Under the pieces are notes generated by a model. That model saw only the letters and a list, made by a program, of their open reading frames with translations. It did not search any database and was not told the origin of the DNA. Positions 47,319 through 57,206 of a stretch of 64,000 bases of DNA are shown one piece after another. The stretch's first letter is position 1. Every line of letters begins with the position of its first letter. The stretch covers positions 124,001-188,000 of the forward strand of contig NZ_JADWMY010000009.1 of NCBI RefSeq assembly GCF_015767275.1, read 5' to 3'. Position numbers and translations under genes: made by a program. This DNA comes from Herbaspirillum sp. AP02. GTDB lineage: Bacteria; Pseudomonadota; Gammaproteobacteria; Burkholderiales; Burkholderiaceae_D.

Positions 47319-48697
47319 GATGCTTCTCCTCTTTTTGCTGTTGCTCCTGTTATTCCTGCCTTATCCATGACGCTGGCGGGATCAATGGGAATCTCGATCC
47401 GGAAGGTGGTACCTCTGCCCGGCGCGCTGCTGACGCGGATGTCGCCGCCATGCTTCCTGATGATGCCGTAGGACAGCGACAGGCCCAGGCCGGTCCCGCT
47501 GCCGACCGGCTTGGTGGTGAAGAAGGGTTCGAAGATGCGGTTGATGTGTTCCGGCGCGATGCCATGGCCGGTATCGCTGATGCTGATGGCCACGCGATCG
47601 CCGCAGCGCTCGGTGCGCAGGGTGACCACGCCCTTGTCGCTGATGGCCTGGGCCGCGTTGACCAGCAGGTTCATGAAGACCTGGTTCAGTTCCGAGGCCA
47701 GGCACCTGACCATGGGCAGCTCGCCGTATTGCTTGACCACGGTCACCTTGTACTTCAACTCGTTGTTGGCGATGTTGAGTGTGCTCTCCAGGCCACGATG
47801 CAGGTCGGCCATCTGCCAGTTGCTCTCGCCGGTGCGCGAGAAATCCTTGAGTGATTGCACGATGTTCTTGACCCGCTGCAAGCCTTCGTTGGATTCGCTG
47901 AGCAGTTCGGTGACATCCTGGCTCAGGTACTGGAGGTCGGCGCGCTGTTCGAAGCCCTGCAGTTCGGACTGCGCCACACTGGACGGCAGGGCGCCGCCGA
48001 CCACGCACTGGTAGAGCTTGATGCCCTCCAGCAGGGTCGCCACGTAGTTGCCCAGGGTATTGAGGTTGGCGGCGACGAAACCGATCGGGTTGTTGATTTC
48101 GTGCGCCACGCCCGCTGCCAACTGGCCGATGGAGGCCAGTTTTTCCGACTGCATCAGTTGCGCCTGCGCCATGCCCAGTTGTTCGATCAGCTTGCCCTGT
48201 TCCTCGGCCTGGCGTTGCAGGGTATCTTCCATTTCCTTGCGGCCGCTGATGTCGGTCATCAGCCCGATCACCTCCAGTGGCCTGCCGGCCTGGTCACGGA
48301 TCAGGCGCAGCGTGTCATGCATCCAGAGATAGCGGCCATCGCTGGCGCGGAAGCGGTATTCGTAGATCTTCTGGTCTTCCACGAACAGCATGGCCAGGCT
48401 GGAAAAGATGGCCGCCGTATCGTCGGGATGGATGTGGTTGAACCAGAAGTTGGAATCGTCGAGCATCTCCTGCGGCTCGTAGCCCAGCACCCGCGAGGCG
48501 TTCTCGCTGACGAAGGTGAGCCGGAAGTCGCCCGAGGGCACGCTGCTGTAGATGATGGCCGGCGTGTTGCCGATGATGTGGCGATAACGCGCATTGGCCT
48601 TGAGCAGGGCGCGCATGTCGAGGGCGTCACCGACCGTGCCGTCCTCCACGCACGGACTACTGCATTCCCTGGACACCAGGGCATCACAATGTCCCAT
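47315..48697 (-). CDS. PAS-domain sensor histidine kinase
   Basis: 460 residues, cytoplasmic. One PAS domain (about 35-155) ending in the PAC segment GLMTDISGRKEMEDTL, a coiled coil, then a dimerisation helix with phospho-His in GVAHEINNPIGFVAANL and an ATPase domain with GTGLGLSLS. The HEINNP pattern places it in the family of kinases that often pair with REC-HD-GYP or NtrC regulators, which fits its overlap (ATGA) with the REC/HD-GYP gene. GGGGAGG precedes the start. Lies 57 bases after the Aer-like receptor. Confidence 0.9.
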   Translation of the reverse strand: MGHCDALVSRECSSPCVEDGTVGDALDMRALLKANARYRHIIGNTPAIIYSSVPSGDFRLTFVSENASRVLGYEPQEMLDDSNFWFNHIHPDDTAAIFSSLAMLFVEDQKIYEYRFRASDGRYLWMHDTLRLIRDQAGRPLEVIGLMTDISGRKEMEDTLQRQAEEQGKLIEQLGMAQAQLMQSEKLASIGQLAAGVAHEINNPIGFVAANLNTLGNYVATLLEGIKLYQCVVGGALPSSVAQSELQGFEQRADLQYLSQDVTELLSESNEGLQRVKNIVQSLKDFSRTGESNWQMADLHRGLESTLNIANNELKYKVTVVKQYGELPMVRCLASELNQVFMNLLVNAAQAISDKGVVTLRTERCGDRVAISISDTGHGIAPEHINRIFEPFFTTKPVGSGTGLGLSLSYGIIRKHGGDIRVSSAPGRGTTFRIEIPIDPASVMDKAGITGATAKRGEAS

Positions 48698-48754
48698 GAT
48701 GGCCTCCCCTCATCGTAGCCTCCGCAGCAGGGGGCGGAGGTCAGCCCCGTATCG

Positions 48755-50422
48755 CTAGCTGGCGCGACGCATCGCCAGCGCCTTCGCTGTGCCGCGTTGC
48801 GGCAGGGCCGATTGTGTCGCGGTCATGCCGGTAGCGCTGCCTGATGTGCTCGCTACCGCAGCGTCCAGATTGAACACGCTGATGGCCTGGATCATCTGTT
48901 GGGTTGACTCTTCCAGGCTGGCGGCGGCCGCCGCGGCTTCCTCCACCAGTGCGGCATTGCGCTGGGTCACTTCGTCCATCATCACCACGGCTTCGTTGAC
49001 TTGCTGGATGCCGGTCTGCTGTTCGCCCGAGGCGGCCGTGATCTCTGCCACCGCCGTGGCGGCCTGCGTCACCGAACGCATGATGCCGTCCATGGTGTTG
49101 CGCATCTCGTCGGCCAGCTTCACACCGGCACCGACGCGCTGCGAAGATTCATCGATGAGGGCCTTGATTTCCTTGGTGGCCTGGGTCGAACGCTGTGCCA
49201 GAGTACGTACCTCACCGGCCACGACAGCGAAGCCACGACCCTGTTCGCCGGCGCGCGCAGCCTCCACGGCGGCATTGAGCGCCAGGATATTGGTCTGGAA
49301 GGCGATGCCATCGATCAGCCCGGTGATCTGCTTGATCTGGTCGGCGCTCTTGTTGATCGCATCCATGGTCTCGTTGATGTGCCTGATCGAGGCTTCGCCA
49401 GTACGGGTGGTGACCAGCGCTTCTTCCACCAGGCGGTTGGCCTGGCGCGCGTTTTCGCTGTTCTGGGTGACAGTGGAGGCCAGTTCCTCCATGCTGGCGG
49501 CGGTCTCTTCGAGGCTACTGGCCTGCGATTCGGTACGCGAGGACAGGTCCATGTTGCCGCGGGCGATCTCGCTGGTGGCCTGGGCCATGTGCACACCACT
49601 GCGGCGTACGTCGCCTACCGATGCCACCAGATTCACGCGCATCTGTTCCATTGCCTGCAGCAAGGACCCCATTTCATCGCGGCGCGCCAGCAGGTCGCTG
49701 GCCGAGAGATCGCCACCGGCGACCCGACGCGATTGCGCGACCGCCTGCCGCAGTGGCGTGAAGATGCGTGCTACCAGCGTCATGCGCAACAGCGCCAGGC
49801 TGGCCAGGGCGACGCCGGAGGCGGCCAGGGTCGGCAGGCTGCTGGCCTGACCCAGGCATTGCGCATTGAGGAAGGCCAGCGCGCCCACGCCGATGGCGGC
49901 CGTGCCCAGCCCCAGGTCGAGCCGGGTCTTGAGCGATATCCGTGCGGCCCGTTGCACCGCGCCGCGTAATCCGGTTGGCACGACCTCGCCGCGATACACG
50001 GCAATGCGCGCACTTTCTTTCTTCAGTTCCTTGTAGGCCTGTTCGGCGGCATGGATTTCGGCACGGCTGGGCTTGGTGCGTACCGACATGTAGCCGCTGC
50101 AGACACCGCGCTCCCAGATCGGGGTGACGTTGGCCTTGACCCAGTAGAAGTCGCCGTTCTTGCAGCGGTTCTTGACCAGGCCGGTCCAGGGAAGGCCTGC
50201 CTTGAGGGTGCTCCACAAGTCGGCAAAAGCCAGTTCCGGCATGTCTGGATGGCGCACGAGGTTTTGCGGCGCACCGATGAGTTCTTCCTCGGTAAAGCCG
50301 CTGACGGCGATGAAGGTTGGGTTGACGTAGGTGATACGCCCCTTGGTATCGGTCTTGGAAACGATGGAGGCATGGGCGTCGATGTCGCGCTCTTGTTGGG
50401 TGACGGGCAGGTTCAGACGCAT
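48755..50422 (-). CDS. Aer-like PAS chemoreceptor
   Basis: 555-residue methyl-accepting protein. The N-terminal PAS domain (about 10-120) has the Aer pattern (GRITYVNPTFIAVSGFTEEELIG, HPDMPELAFADLW, in pieces) that usually binds FAD and reads redox state. Two close hydrophobic segments (about 165-205) form the membrane hairpin, followed by HAMP and the signalling coiled coil with [14 protein letters not shown]. No periplasmic domain, as in Aer. First gene of the minus-strand signalling group; its upstream region has a notable A-rich hairpin. Confidence 0.92.
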   Translation of the reverse strand: MRLNLPVTQQERDIDAHASIVSKTDTKGRITYVNPTFIAVSGFTEEELIGAPQNLVRHPDMPELAFADLWSTLKAGLPWTGLVKNRCKNGDFYWVKANVTPIWERGVCSGYMSVRTKPSRAEIHAAEQAYKELKKESARIAVYRGEVVPTGLRGAVQRAARISLKTRLDLGLGTAAIGVGALAFLNAQCLGQASSLPTLAASGVALASLALLRMTLVARIFTPLRQAVAQSRRVAGGDLSASDLLARRDEMGSLLQAMEQMRVNLVASVGDVRRSGVHMAQATSEIARGNMDLSSRTESQASSLEETAASMEELASTVTQNSENARQANRLVEEALVTTRTGEASIRHINETMDAINKSADQIKQITGLIDGIAFQTNILALNAAVEAARAGEQGRGFAVVAGEVRTLAQRSTQATKEIKALIDESSQRVGAGVKLADEMRNTMDGIMRSVTQAATAVAEITAASGEQQTGIQQVNEAVVMMDEVTQRNAALVEEAAAAAASLEESTQQMIQAISVFNLDAAVASTSGSATGMTATQSALPQRGTAKALAMRRAS

Positions 50423-50874
50423 GATCGACTCCAGGTAAGTTGGTTGATGGAATCATTAAAACACAAATTCATTTAAATCGTTAAAAAAACGATTTATTCG
50501 TGAGATAAATAATAAATTCGTTGCGCTTGCCCAACGCAGTTGTCGGGAAGAAAAGACCGGGTGAGCTTCCTTGATGATTTATCTAAGCAATTGAAATGTA
50601 TGGGTATTTTTTTGGTGGCATGACGTTTTGCAAGCCGATTGCCAACGCTCGGGAGAAGCGTCTCACCGATACTTTAAATGTTTAATTTGATTTATTTATT
50701 GGTGAGTATCGGGCGATGGAGTGTGCCCGGCTGTCCATTCCTCGTGCGACGCCTTTCAGGCGTCAACGATTTCAGGATCCCTGGCTGGCGGGGCCGGGCG
50801 CGGGCCTGCCATCTGCCCCGGACGGAACCGGAAATTGCAGTGCCGACCCGGCGAGCCAGCGCAAGCGTGCCGGC
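50423..50874. promoter_or_regulatory. AT-rich non-coding region upstream of the Aer-like gene
   Basis: 452 bases without a convincing gene. The part near the Aer-like start is strongly AT-rich and holds a perfect dyad TAAATCGTT (50474-50482) / AACGATTTA (50488-50496) around AAAAA, 52 bases before the start. ATTTGATTTATTT occurs at 50685-50697. The rest shows nothing identifiable. Confidence 0.5.
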
Positions 50875-51306
50875 TTAGTCGCCTGCGCCAGACGCGTGCT
50901 GCCGCAAGGCCAGCGCCAGATCCTGATCCATGCCCGACATGTGCCGTATCAGCATGGCCGGGATCATCGCCATCACGATATCGGCCAGCGGCGCATTGCC
51001 GTCATCCAGATAAGGGCGCAAGCGATGCATCAGCGCCAGCAGCTCGGCGTGATCGCGCCGGTGCGCGCGAATCTCGCCGTAGCCGATGGCGTCCATCATG
51101 TTCTCTTCCTGTCGAAAGCCGGCTTCGATGTCGGCCACCAGCGCGGCATAGGCGCCGGCAAAGCGTTCGGCCGGCAATAGTGCCAACGCGGCAATGCCCT
51201 GTAGCACCTGGCGGTGCTCGGCATCCATCTCGGTCAGCAAGTCGGGGATGGCCTGGCTGGGCAAGCCGGCTTCGACGGTCGGGGTGGGGGCGGCGGTGTG
51301 GGACAT
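50875..51306 (-). CDS. Bacteriohemerythrin-like protein
   Basis: 143-residue four-helix protein of the hemerythrin family, which binds O2 at a di-iron centre. Ligand candidates: His in DAEHRQVL, Glu in FRQEENMM, His pair in AHRRDHAELL, and His and Asp in RHMSGMDQDL. The usual HF before the EE motif is GF here, so one His ligand appears to be missing and O2 binding may be altered. AGGAGA precedes the ATG at 51306. It sits between an Aer-like receptor and CheV, in keeping with the common link between hemerythrins and aerotaxis. Confidence 0.82.
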   Translation of the reverse strand: MSHTAAPTPTVEAGLPSQAIPDLLTEMDAEHRQVLQGIAALALLPAERFAGAYAALVADIEAGFRQEENMMDAIGYGEIRAHRRDHAELLALMHRLRPYLDDGNAPLADIVMAMIPAMLIRHMSGMDQDLALALRQHASGAGD

Positions 51307-51493
51307 GACCAGTCTCCTGCAACAGGTGCGACCGGGCGCGGGTCGGGGCGGATGCGTCCAGGGCGCCGGCATGGGCGCGCTGCTGTTGTGCCGGAAGAAC
51401 GCTCATCTTTGATTCTAGGAGCCTGGTCTCGAAATAGTTTGAGATAGCTCAAGAGCGCCGGGAATGCCCGCGACCGCAGTGACCAGGCACAAA

Positions 51494-51525
51494 GCCGGAC
51501 GCCACCTGGGAAGGTGGCGTCCGGC
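51494..51525 (-). terminator. Hairpin downstream of cheV
   Basis: GCCGGACGCCACC (51494-51506) pairs perfectly over 13 bp with GGTGGCGTCCGGC (51513-51525) around six bases. On the minus strand it is followed only by TTTGTG, so it is a modest terminator for the MCP-cheV unit. Confidence 0.65.
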
Positions 51526-51601
51526 ATGCTTCAGTCAGCCACCCCCGAGGGCGGCTGCGCGCTTGTAAAAAACGCCGTCATTGGCTCTGCAGTAGGTGCC
51601 G

Positions 51602-52564
51602 TCAGGGGGGCAGCACCTTGCGCAGCATTGCTGCCAGTTCGGGCGGGGAAAACTTGGCGACATAACCATCGGCGCCCACCGAACGCACATGGTCTTCGTT
51701 GGCGGAACCGGTGAGTGAGGAGTGGATCACCACCGGCAGTTGCTTGTATCGGTCCGAGGCCTTGATCTTGCGGGTCAGGGTGAAGCCATCCATTTCCGGC
51801 ATTTCGAGGTCGGTCAGTACCATGGCGACCTTGTCGGTCAGCGGCTTGCCTTCCTGTTCAGCCGCTTGTGACAATTCCTGAAGTTTCTTCCAGGCCTGGA
51901 GACCATCGGTGGTCATCACGTAGGGCAGGTTCAGGTCCTTGAGACATTGCTCCATCAGTGCCCGCGCCATGCGCGAGTCGTCTGCGGCCAGTACCACCGA
52001 GCCGGGCTTGAGCCGAAGTTCGGTGGCGCCGGGATTGGGCAGCTGCGGCTCTTGCTTGACCGGCGAGACCATGTTCAGGATGTGCTCCACGTCCAGCACC
52101 TGCACCAGGCGGCCACCATCGAGGGCCGAATCAAGGCGGGCGATGCTGGTCACCAGGCTGCCCGGGGAGTGCGAGTCGGCCGGCAATACCTGGCTCCAGT
52201 CCAGTCGCACGATCTCTTCTACCGACTCCACCGCGAAGGCCTGGGTATGGCGGGCGAATTCGGTGATCAGCAGGATGTTCATGCCATGTCCGGCTTTGCA
52301 TCCGGCTACCGCCGGCAGGTCGACCACCGACATCACCTGGCCGCGGATGTTGACCATTCCCAGCATCGGCGAGCGCATGCCGGCGGCCGCGGTGATGTCC
52401 ATCATGGGGACGATCTCGCGGATCTTGAAGACGTTGATCCCGTACAGCTCACCCGGCTTGTCGGTGGAACCATCGGGGGTTCCCAGGCGGAACAGCAGCA
52501 GTTCGAACTTGTTGCTGGAAGTCAGGTTGGTGCGTTCGTCGATTTCTTTCTGAAAGGCGTCCAT
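51602..52564 (-). CDS. cheV: Chemotaxis coupling protein CheV
   Basis: 320 residues: a CheW-like coupling domain (about 20-160; LYGINVFKIREIVPMM, MLGMVNIRGQVMSVVDL) joined to a receiver (about 190-318) with AADDSRMAR, phospho-Asp in MVLTDLEMPEMDG and VAKFS for the Lys. It links receptors to the CheA kinase and tunes the link by phosphorylation. GAGGACC precedes the ATG; it begins 15 bases after the chemoreceptor gene ends and belongs to its transcript. Confidence 0.95.
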   Translation of the reverse strand: MDAFQKEIDERTNLTSSNKFELLLFRLGTPDGSTDKPGELYGINVFKIREIVPMMDITAAAGMRSPMLGMVNIRGQVMSVVDLPAVAGCKAGHGMNILLITEFARHTQAFAVESVEEIVRLDWSQVLPADSHSPGSLVTSIARLDSALDGGRLVQVLDVEHILNMVSPVKQEPQLPNPGATELRLKPGSVVLAADDSRMARALMEQCLKDLNLPYVMTTDGLQAWKKLQELSQAAEQEGKPLTDKVAMVLTDLEMPEMDGFTLTRKIKASDRYKQLPVVIHSSLTGSANEDHVRSVGADGYVAKFSPPELAAMLRKVLPP

Positions 52565-52579
52565 GGTGGTCCTCAGTGA

Positions 52580-54316
52580 TCAGAATTGTTCCCAGTCGCC
52601 GGTGTCGGCGGCGTGGTCATGCGTGCTCTTGGTAGCGGCAGGGCGAGTCGCCGCCGGCTGGGCGATGCTACGGGTGCGGGATTGGGTCACCACCGGGCGC
52701 GCCGGGGTGATATTGCGCACCACCGGTGCGGCGGCTGCGGCCGTCATCACGGGGGCCGGCACATGGCTGTTGTCGAGGCGGAACACGCCGACGGTCTGGC
52801 TCAGTCGCGCAGCCTGTTCCTGCAGGGCCTTGGCGGCGGCGGCGGCCTGTTCCACCAGGGCGGCGTTCTGCTGGGTGTTTTCATCCATCTGCACCACGGC
52901 ATTGTTGATCTGTTCGATCCCTTGCGACTGCTCGGCGCCAGCGGCGGTGATCTCGGCCACGATGTCGGAGACGCGCTTGACGCTGGAGACCACCTCGTTC
53001 ATGGTCTGGCCGGCTTCATGGACCAGCTTGCTGCCCGTGTCCACCTTGGCCACGGAGTCGTCGATGAGACCCTTGATTTCATGGGCGGCGGCGGCGCTGC
53101 GCTGGGCCAGCGACCGCACTTCGGAAGCCACCACCGCGAAACCGCGTCCCTGTTCACCGGCCCGGGCCGCTTCCACGGCGGCGTTCAGGGCCAGGATATT
53201 GGTCTGGAAGGCGATGCCGTCGATCACGCCGATGATGTCGACGATCTTGCGCGAGGATTCGTTGATGGCGCCCATGGTATCGACCACCTTGCCGACCACC
53301 TGGCCGCCGTTCTGGGCGATCTCCGAGGCGGACACCGCAAGCTGGTTGGCCTGGCGGGCGTTGTCGGAGTTCTGGCGCACGGTGGAGGTCAGTTCTTCCA
53401 TGGCCGAGGCGGTTTCTTCCAGGGCGCCGGCCTGTTGTTCGGTGCGGGAGGACAGGTCCATGTTACCGGTGGCGATCTCGGCCGAGGCGGTGGAGATGGT
53501 ATCGGTGCCCTGGCGCACTTCACGCACGATGTTCAGGAGGTTGCCGTTCATCTGCCTGAGTGCATCCAGCAGCTGGCCGGTTTCGTCGCGATGGGCGCTG
53601 GGGATGTCGGCGGTGAGGTCACCTTCGGCCACCTGGCGGGCAATGGCGAGCGCATTGGTCAGCGGGCGGGCTACCAGACGGGCGATCCACCATGACAAGA
53701 CCATCGACAAGGTGATGCATGCAGCGACCAGGATGATGATGGCCAGACGTGCCTGCTCATAGACCTGCGTGGCGGTAGCATCGGACACGACCGCACCCTT
53801 GCCGTTGACTTCGGAGAGTTCGCTGATCTGCTCCTGCAGCTTGCGATAGACCGGGGTCGAGGCACTGTTGAGCAGCGCGTGTCCGGCCTGCTTCTGGCCG
53901 TCCTGGAACAGTGCGGAAATGCGGTCGTGTACGGTCTTGTATTCGGCGATGTTGCGCTGGATCTCGGGATACAGCTCCTTTTCACGGGGCTCGGAAACCA
54001 GCTTGCCGTATTGCGTCACTTCCTTGATCAGGATTTCCATCTGCTTGTCGGCGCGCTCGCGGGAGGCCTGCTCTTCCTTCTTGTCGTCGGTCAGCAGTTG
54101 CTGCATGTCGAAGCTGCGGGAGCGTGCCAGTGCCAGGCTGATCTTGGACAGCGTGCTTATGCTGGGCAGCCAGTTGCGGGCAATGTCGGTGGAACTCTGG
54201 TTGACTTGCCCCAGTTGCGCAACGGCGAAGCCGCCCAGCCCTACGATGAACACCAGCACCACCAGGAAGGCAGCGTTGAGCTTGTGGGCGATTTTCAGAT
54301 CGTAGAACCATTTCAT
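52580..54316 (-). CDS. Methyl-accepting chemotaxis protein with four-helix-bundle sensor
   Basis: 578 residues. Helix 1 (about 12-31) and helix 2 (about 190-210) flank a periplasmic four-helix-bundle domain, followed by HAMP, the signalling domain with [16 protein letters not shown] and [14 protein letters not shown], and a C-terminal tail ending DTGDWEQF, which resembles the aromatic pentapeptide that tethers CheR/CheB. AGGAG precedes the ATG. Cotranscribed with cheV. Ligand unknown. Confidence 0.94.
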   Translation of the reverse strand: MKWFYDLKIAHKLNAAFLVVLVFIVGLGGFAVAQLGQVNQSSTDIARNWLPSISTLSKISLALARSRSFDMQQLLTDDKKEEQASRERADKQMEILIKEVTQYGKLVSEPREKELYPEIQRNIAEYKTVHDRISALFQDGQKQAGHALLNSASTPVYRKLQEQISELSEVNGKGAVVSDATATQVYEQARLAIIILVAACITLSMVLSWWIARLVARPLTNALAIARQVAEGDLTADIPSAHRDETGQLLDALRQMNGNLLNIVREVRQGTDTISTASAEIATGNMDLSSRTEQQAGALEETASAMEELTSTVRQNSDNARQANQLAVSASEIAQNGGQVVGKVVDTMGAINESSRKIVDIIGVIDGIAFQTNILALNAAVEAARAGEQGRGFAVVASEVRSLAQRSAAAAHEIKGLIDDSVAKVDTGSKLVHEAGQTMNEVVSSVKRVSDIVAEITAAGAEQSQGIEQINNAVVQMDENTQQNAALVEQAAAAAKALQEQAARLSQTVGVFRLDNSHVPAPVMTAAAAAPVVRNITPARPVVTQSRTRSIAQPAATRPAATKSTHDHAADTGDWEQF

Positions 54317-54388
54317 GATGAGAACTCCTGATAGGTGCGCTATTCGGATGTATGAGTGCGCTCAGGAACCATCATAGGGACTACAAAC

Positions 54389-54401
54389 AAATAAATCAAA
54401 T
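54389..54401 (-). promoter_or_regulatory. AT-rich upstream region of the chemoreceptor gene
   Basis: The gap 54317-54430 between the hybrid kinase stop and the chemoreceptor start is AT-rich. It carries ATTTGATTTATTT on the minus strand (54389-54401), the same 13-mer found before the HTH-receiver gene (59567-59579). It probably belongs to the chemoreceptor promoter; the binding factor is unknown. Confidence 0.35.
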
Positions 54402-54430
54402 AAAACAAATTAAACAGTTGTTTTATTTTC

Positions 54431-56746
54431 TTAGGGATTTTCCTGATTCAGGGATTTTCCTGTTTCGGGATTTTGCTGCAGCCATTTTTCAACGGTATTC
54501 ATCAAGCCCACCTGGGTGAAGGGCTTGCTGAGGTAATCGTCCATGCCGGCGTCCAGGCAGCGCTGGCGATCGCCTTCGATGGCGCTGGCCGTCAGGGCGA
54601 CGATGGGGATGCGCGGGCGGCCCTGGGCCTGTTCGATGGCGCGGATTTCGGCGGTAGCCTGGTAGCCATCCATGATGGGCATCATGCAATCCATGAGCAC
54701 CAGGTCGTACTGGCCGTGGCGCATGGCGTCTACCGCCAGCAGACCGTTTTCCACTTCCTGCAGGACGCAGCCACGCCGCGCCAGCAGGATGCGCAGTAGC
54801 TGGCGGTTGATATCGGTGTCTTCGGCCACCAGGATGCGGGCGCCGTTCATCACCGACGAGGGGGGCGCGGCAGGCACCGCTGTCGAGGCTGGGGCCGGGC
54901 CCGGAACCGTGGCCGGAGCCTGTTCCACCGGCGGGCTGGAGACTGGTGCTTCCTGGGCGGGTGGCGGTGAGCTGATGCCGGGCTGCGCTTGCGGTTGCGC
55001 GCCTTCGGCGCACAGGATATCGAAACTGAATCGGGTCGATTGTCCTGGCACGCTCTGGCAGGCGATCCTGCCGCCCATCAATTCCACCAGATTCTTGCTG
55101 ATGGTCAAGCCCAGGCCGGTGCCGCCGAAGCGGCGCGAAATCGTATTGTCCGCCTGGGTGAAAGGCTGGAACAATTGCGCCAGCGCTTCCGGCGTGATGC
55201 CGATGCCACTGTCGGCAACGGCGAAGAACAGCCGCCAGCGGTTACGACCGGACTCTTCCCGTCGCGCCGACATGCTCAGGCGCACATATCCGGCCGGGGT
55301 GAACTTGATGGCGTTGCTCAGGAGGTTGCCGAGCACCTGTTTCAGCCGGGACGGGTCGCCGACCAGACACAGGCTTTCGTCGCAATCAATGCGCAGGTCG
55401 AACTGCACCTCCCGATTATGGATCGAGGGTCGGTACAGCTCTGCCACGTCACGTGCCAGGCGGACCGGATGAAAGGCCAGCTCTTCCAGGTCCAGTTTGC
55501 CGGACTCGATCTTGGAAAAGTCCAGGATGTCGTTGATGATGCGCACCAGGCCACCGCTGGCGTTGTGGATGCTGTCGGCATAATGCCGTTGCTTGCTGGA
55601 CAGGCCCGATTCCATCAGCAGTTCGGACAGGCCCAGGATGCCGTTCATGGGGGTGCGGATTTCGTGGCTGACCATGGCCAGGAAGCGTGACTTGGCCTCG
55701 TTGGCCTGGTCGGCCTCTTCCTTGAGCTGCATGGCGAGCAGGGCGTCCTGCTCGCGCCGCTGGGCCTGGCGCAAGGCCACGGCAAAGCCGCCGATCAGAC
55801 CGACCAGGCTGATGGCCGCCACCAGCATGAGCGGGTACATGGACTCCAGCCACTCACCGAAATAGACCTTGTCGGTCACCCCGATCTCCAGGAACATCGG
55901 CGCATTGCGTACCGGCCGGTGGATGCCCAGCCAGTGCGACTGCATGAAATAGTAGGGCGTCCGGCCATCCTGGTTCTGGGGGAGTGGGCGCTGCGGATGC
56001 AGTTCCGATAGAGGCGTGATGTCGCGTTCGGTATCAGTATCGTGAACCAGGGAGGTGCTGATCAGGGCCTTTTCGTCGCGCCGTGAGAGCAGGATGGAAA
56101 ACGGCTTGTCCTTGGTGACGGCGCTGAAGAAATCTTCGAAGAAGGAACACGGCAAGGCCACCACCACGATGGCCAGCATGCGGCCCTGGCGATCGTTGAT
56201 GCGCCGGCTCAGGTAGAAGGTGGGCACGCCGGCGGCGCGCGAATTGACGGTTTCCCCGAGGAAATCCTCGGTCGAGGCCGACTGGCTGTGGTGCAGGTAG
56301 TAGTCGCGGTCGGTCAGGTCCAGCGACGGCGCCGGATGGGCACGCGAGAGTGCGATGATGCGGCCCTCGGCGTTGCTGATACCGACCCCCGAGATAAAGG
56401 GCAGGCCACGGATCTTTTCGCGCATGGCCTGTGAAAACTCGGCACTGCCTACGTGCTGGCGTAGATGCTGCTCATCTTCAATGTTGGCGGCTTCGATGTC
56501 GTACTGGATGCTGTCGATTACCAGACGCGCCGAGGACATGGTCTGGGCCGTGCTTTCTGCCAGCACGGTGGAAAGGGTGGAGAGGTCGTTGCGCCAGTCA
56601 TTGAGGCTGGCCCGATACAGCAAAGCCCCGGAGACCACCACGGTGGCCATCAGCAGACCCAGCAGCAGCACGCCGAGCGTGACGGCGGAGCGACGGATGC
56701 GTGGCTGGAGCGGCGAGATGCTGGGGGCAGGCTGGGGCTGGGTCAT
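54431..56746 (-). CDS. Hybrid sensor kinase with periplasmic Cache-like sensor and receiver
   Basis: 771 residues. Helices near 20-45 and 305-328 enclose a periplasmic double-Cache-like sensor ([30 protein letters not shown] in pieces). Then a dimerisation helix with His361 ([11 protein letters not shown]), ATPase domain with GTGLGLTIS, a Pro/Ala-rich linker (about 595-655), and a receiver with Asp686 (LVLMDCMMP) and LSKPFT. It lacks its own HPt, which the gene 49 bases upstream provides. Last member of the minus-strand phosphorelay group. Confidence 0.92.
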   Translation of the reverse strand: MTQPQPAPSISPLQPRIRRSAVTLGVLLLGLLMATVVVSGALLYRASLNDWRNDLSTLSTVLAESTAQTMSSARLVIDSIQYDIEAANIEDEQHLRQHVGSAEFSQAMREKIRGLPFISGVGISNAEGRIIALSRAHPAPSLDLTDRDYYLHHSQSASTEDFLGETVNSRAAGVPTFYLSRRINDRQGRMLAIVVVALPCSFFEDFFSAVTKDKPFSILLSRRDEKALISTSLVHDTDTERDITPLSELHPQRPLPQNQDGRTPYYFMQSHWLGIHRPVRNAPMFLEIGVTDKVYFGEWLESMYPLMLVAAISLVGLIGGFAVALRQAQRREQDALLAMQLKEEADQANEAKSRFLAMVSHEIRTPMNGILGLSELLMESGLSSKQRHYADSIHNASGGLVRIINDILDFSKIESGKLDLEELAFHPVRLARDVAELYRPSIHNREVQFDLRIDCDESLCLVGDPSRLKQVLGNLLSNAIKFTPAGYVRLSMSARREESGRNRWRLFFAVADSGIGITPEALAQLFQPFTQADNTISRRFGGTGLGLTISKNLVELMGGRIACQSVPGQSTRFSFDILCAEGAQPQAQPGISSPPPAQEAPVSSPPVEQAPATVPGPAPASTAVPAAPPSSVMNGARILVAEDTDINRQLLRILLARRGCVLQEVENGLLAVDAMRHGQYDLVLMDCMMPIMDGYQATAEIRAIEQAQGRPRIPIVALTASAIEGDRQRCLDAGMDDYLSKPFTQVGLMNTVEKWLQQNPETGKSLNQENP

Positions 56747-56795
56747 GTCGGGCAGGCAGGTACGGCGGTGATGCAGGCGTTGGTGTCGGCCTGAT

Positions 56796-57191
56796 TCAGG
56801 CCGATATGGGGGCGTGGGCGTAGCGCCGGATCTCGTCCAGTACCAGCCTGAAGCTGACCTGCAGCTGCACCAGTTCTTCCGGTCGTGGCGTCTGGCCCTG
56901 GCGGCCGGCCTGTTCGGCCTGCAGCAGCAGCGCGGTCAGCACGCGGGCATTGAACAGGGCACACATGCCCTTGAGGGTGTGGCTTTCGTGCCGGGTGGCG
57001 TCGGCATTGCCGGCCAGGGTGGCCTGTTCCAGTCGCAGGAAGATGGCAGGTGCGCCGTCCACGAAGGTGCGCGCCAGCGAAGCGACGGTGCGTACATCGC
57101 CGCCCACGGCATCCAGCAGATCGCTGGGATCGATATGAAGATAGTCGCTCTCTGGCTGGCCCGGATGCACGGTTTCCCCCTGTGTTTTCAT
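56796..57191 (-). CDS. Stand-alone HPt phosphotransfer protein
   Basis: 131 residues. The HPt helix bundle is recognisable by the phospho-His segment [14 protein letters not shown], followed by a helix where [12 protein letters not shown] matches the usual pattern. It should shuttle phosphate between the receiver of the hybrid kinase gene downstream and a final response regulator such as the HTH-receiver protein. It begins 15 bases after the Cache kinase gene ends. Confidence 0.88.
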   Translation of the reverse strand: MKTQGETVHPGQPESDYLHIDPSDLLDAVGGDVRTVASLARTFVDGAPAIFLRLEQATLAGNADATRHESHTLKGMCALFNARVLTALLLQAEQAGRQGQTPRPEELVQLQVSFRLVLDEIRRYAHAPISA

Positions 57192-57206
57192 TTCATTGCG
57201 GCCGTT

